Below are positions 5,776 to 5,932 of a DNA stretch of 5,932 nt, one piece after another. Origin of the DNA: Prevotellaceae bacterium UBA1786 (GTDB taxonomy: Bacteria > Bacteroidota > Bacteroidia > Bacteroidales > Bacteroidaceae); NCBI GenBank assembly GCA_002314525.1, contig DCGE01000189.1:1-5932 (forward strand). Reading direction: 5' to 3'. The notes below the pieces were generated by a model. It was given only the letters and a program-made list of their open reading frames with translations, was not told where the DNA came from and did not search any database. The translations under genes and the position numbers were made by a program. Every line of letters begins with the position of its first letter. Positions within the stretch are counted from its first letter, which is position 1.

Positions 5776-5932
5776 ATGAAAAAGGCGATTTTGGCAGCTA
5801 TCTGCTGCATGTTAGGTTGTATGGGGCTCAGTGCCCAGACAGTTCCTGCTGGTTACACCGACGTAACTGCTACCTATCTCTCAAATCCTGAGTTTGATAG
5901 CTTAAACGGTTGGACGAGAAGTTTCAGCGGTG
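5776..5932 (+). CDS. Start of a third secreted protein (partial at window end)
   Basis: ATG at 5776 lies 22 bases after the previous stop, in an A-rich context with no Shine-Dalgarno sequence. The 52 visible codons encode a signal peptide (MKKAILAAICCMLGCMGLSA, cleavage probably before QTVPAG) and then DVTATYLSNPEFDSLNGWT, the opening of a beta-sandwich module like those starting with VNPDF and TNPGF in the two upstream genes. A lipoprotein reading at Cys15 is possible but the lipobox (MLGC) is poor. The rest lies beyond the window, so enzyme or binding protein cannot be decided. It is probably in the same operon. Confidence 0.75.
   Translation, partial: MKKAILAAICCMLGCMGLSAQTVPAGYTDVTATYLSNPEFDSLNGWTRSFSG

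Overview
The window looks like a chromosomal piece of a gut- or rumen-type Bacteroidota, most plausibly Prevotella/Segatella or a close relative. The evidence is a TAnnTTTG-type -7 promoter box (TAACTTTG) before the first gene, A/T-rich gene starts with no Shine-Dalgarno sequence, signal peptides ending in AHA-Q or LSA-Q, and the short C-terminal tail (TLSG or TITGQKV, then an I-Y/I-I-V/Q-x-G-K-K-V/I-type ending) common on secreted proteins of this group. The genus is an inference from style, not from a marker gene.

Layout: 1-227 is an A/T-rich intergenic region. It holds a rightward promoter, a possible leftward promoter and a pair of TTGACA-containing direct repeats. Three genes then run rightward with 21-22 bp gaps and no visible terminator, so they are probably one operon. 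(1) 228-2789 encodes a secreted clan GH-A glycoside hydrolase (beta-galactosidase-like) preceded by a carbohydrate-binding-like beta-sandwich module and a helical spacer. (2) 2811-5753 is one long reading frame for a secreted multi-domain protein without a recognisable catalytic domain. It is cut by a single in-frame TAA at 4122-4124, so it appears as two ORFs of 437 and 542 codons. (3) 5776 to the window end is the start of a third secreted protein.

The genes are related in their N-terminal parts. Genes 1 and 2 share a clear paralogous module (SPQSKIST ... IPAGQNHWQLW ... GLPDG ... FDxFTL), and gene 3 opens with the same kind of motif (SNPEFDSLNGWT). Genes 1 and 2 also both follow the module with helical repeats and end in the same kind of short tail. 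The simplest reading is a glycan-processing locus in which an exported hydrolase and one or two exported binding or adhesion-type proteins act on the same target through similar binding modules. No SusC/SusD pair, regulator gene, RNA gene, mobile element or CRISPR array is visible. The glycan target cannot be told from the sequence.

The most striking point is the stop codon inside gene 2. It falls in the middle of a beta-sandwich domain that has a second, intact copy further downstream in the same frame, and the downstream half has no signal peptide. It is therefore most likely a recent nonsense mutation or a sequence error, with a functional split as the less likely alternative.
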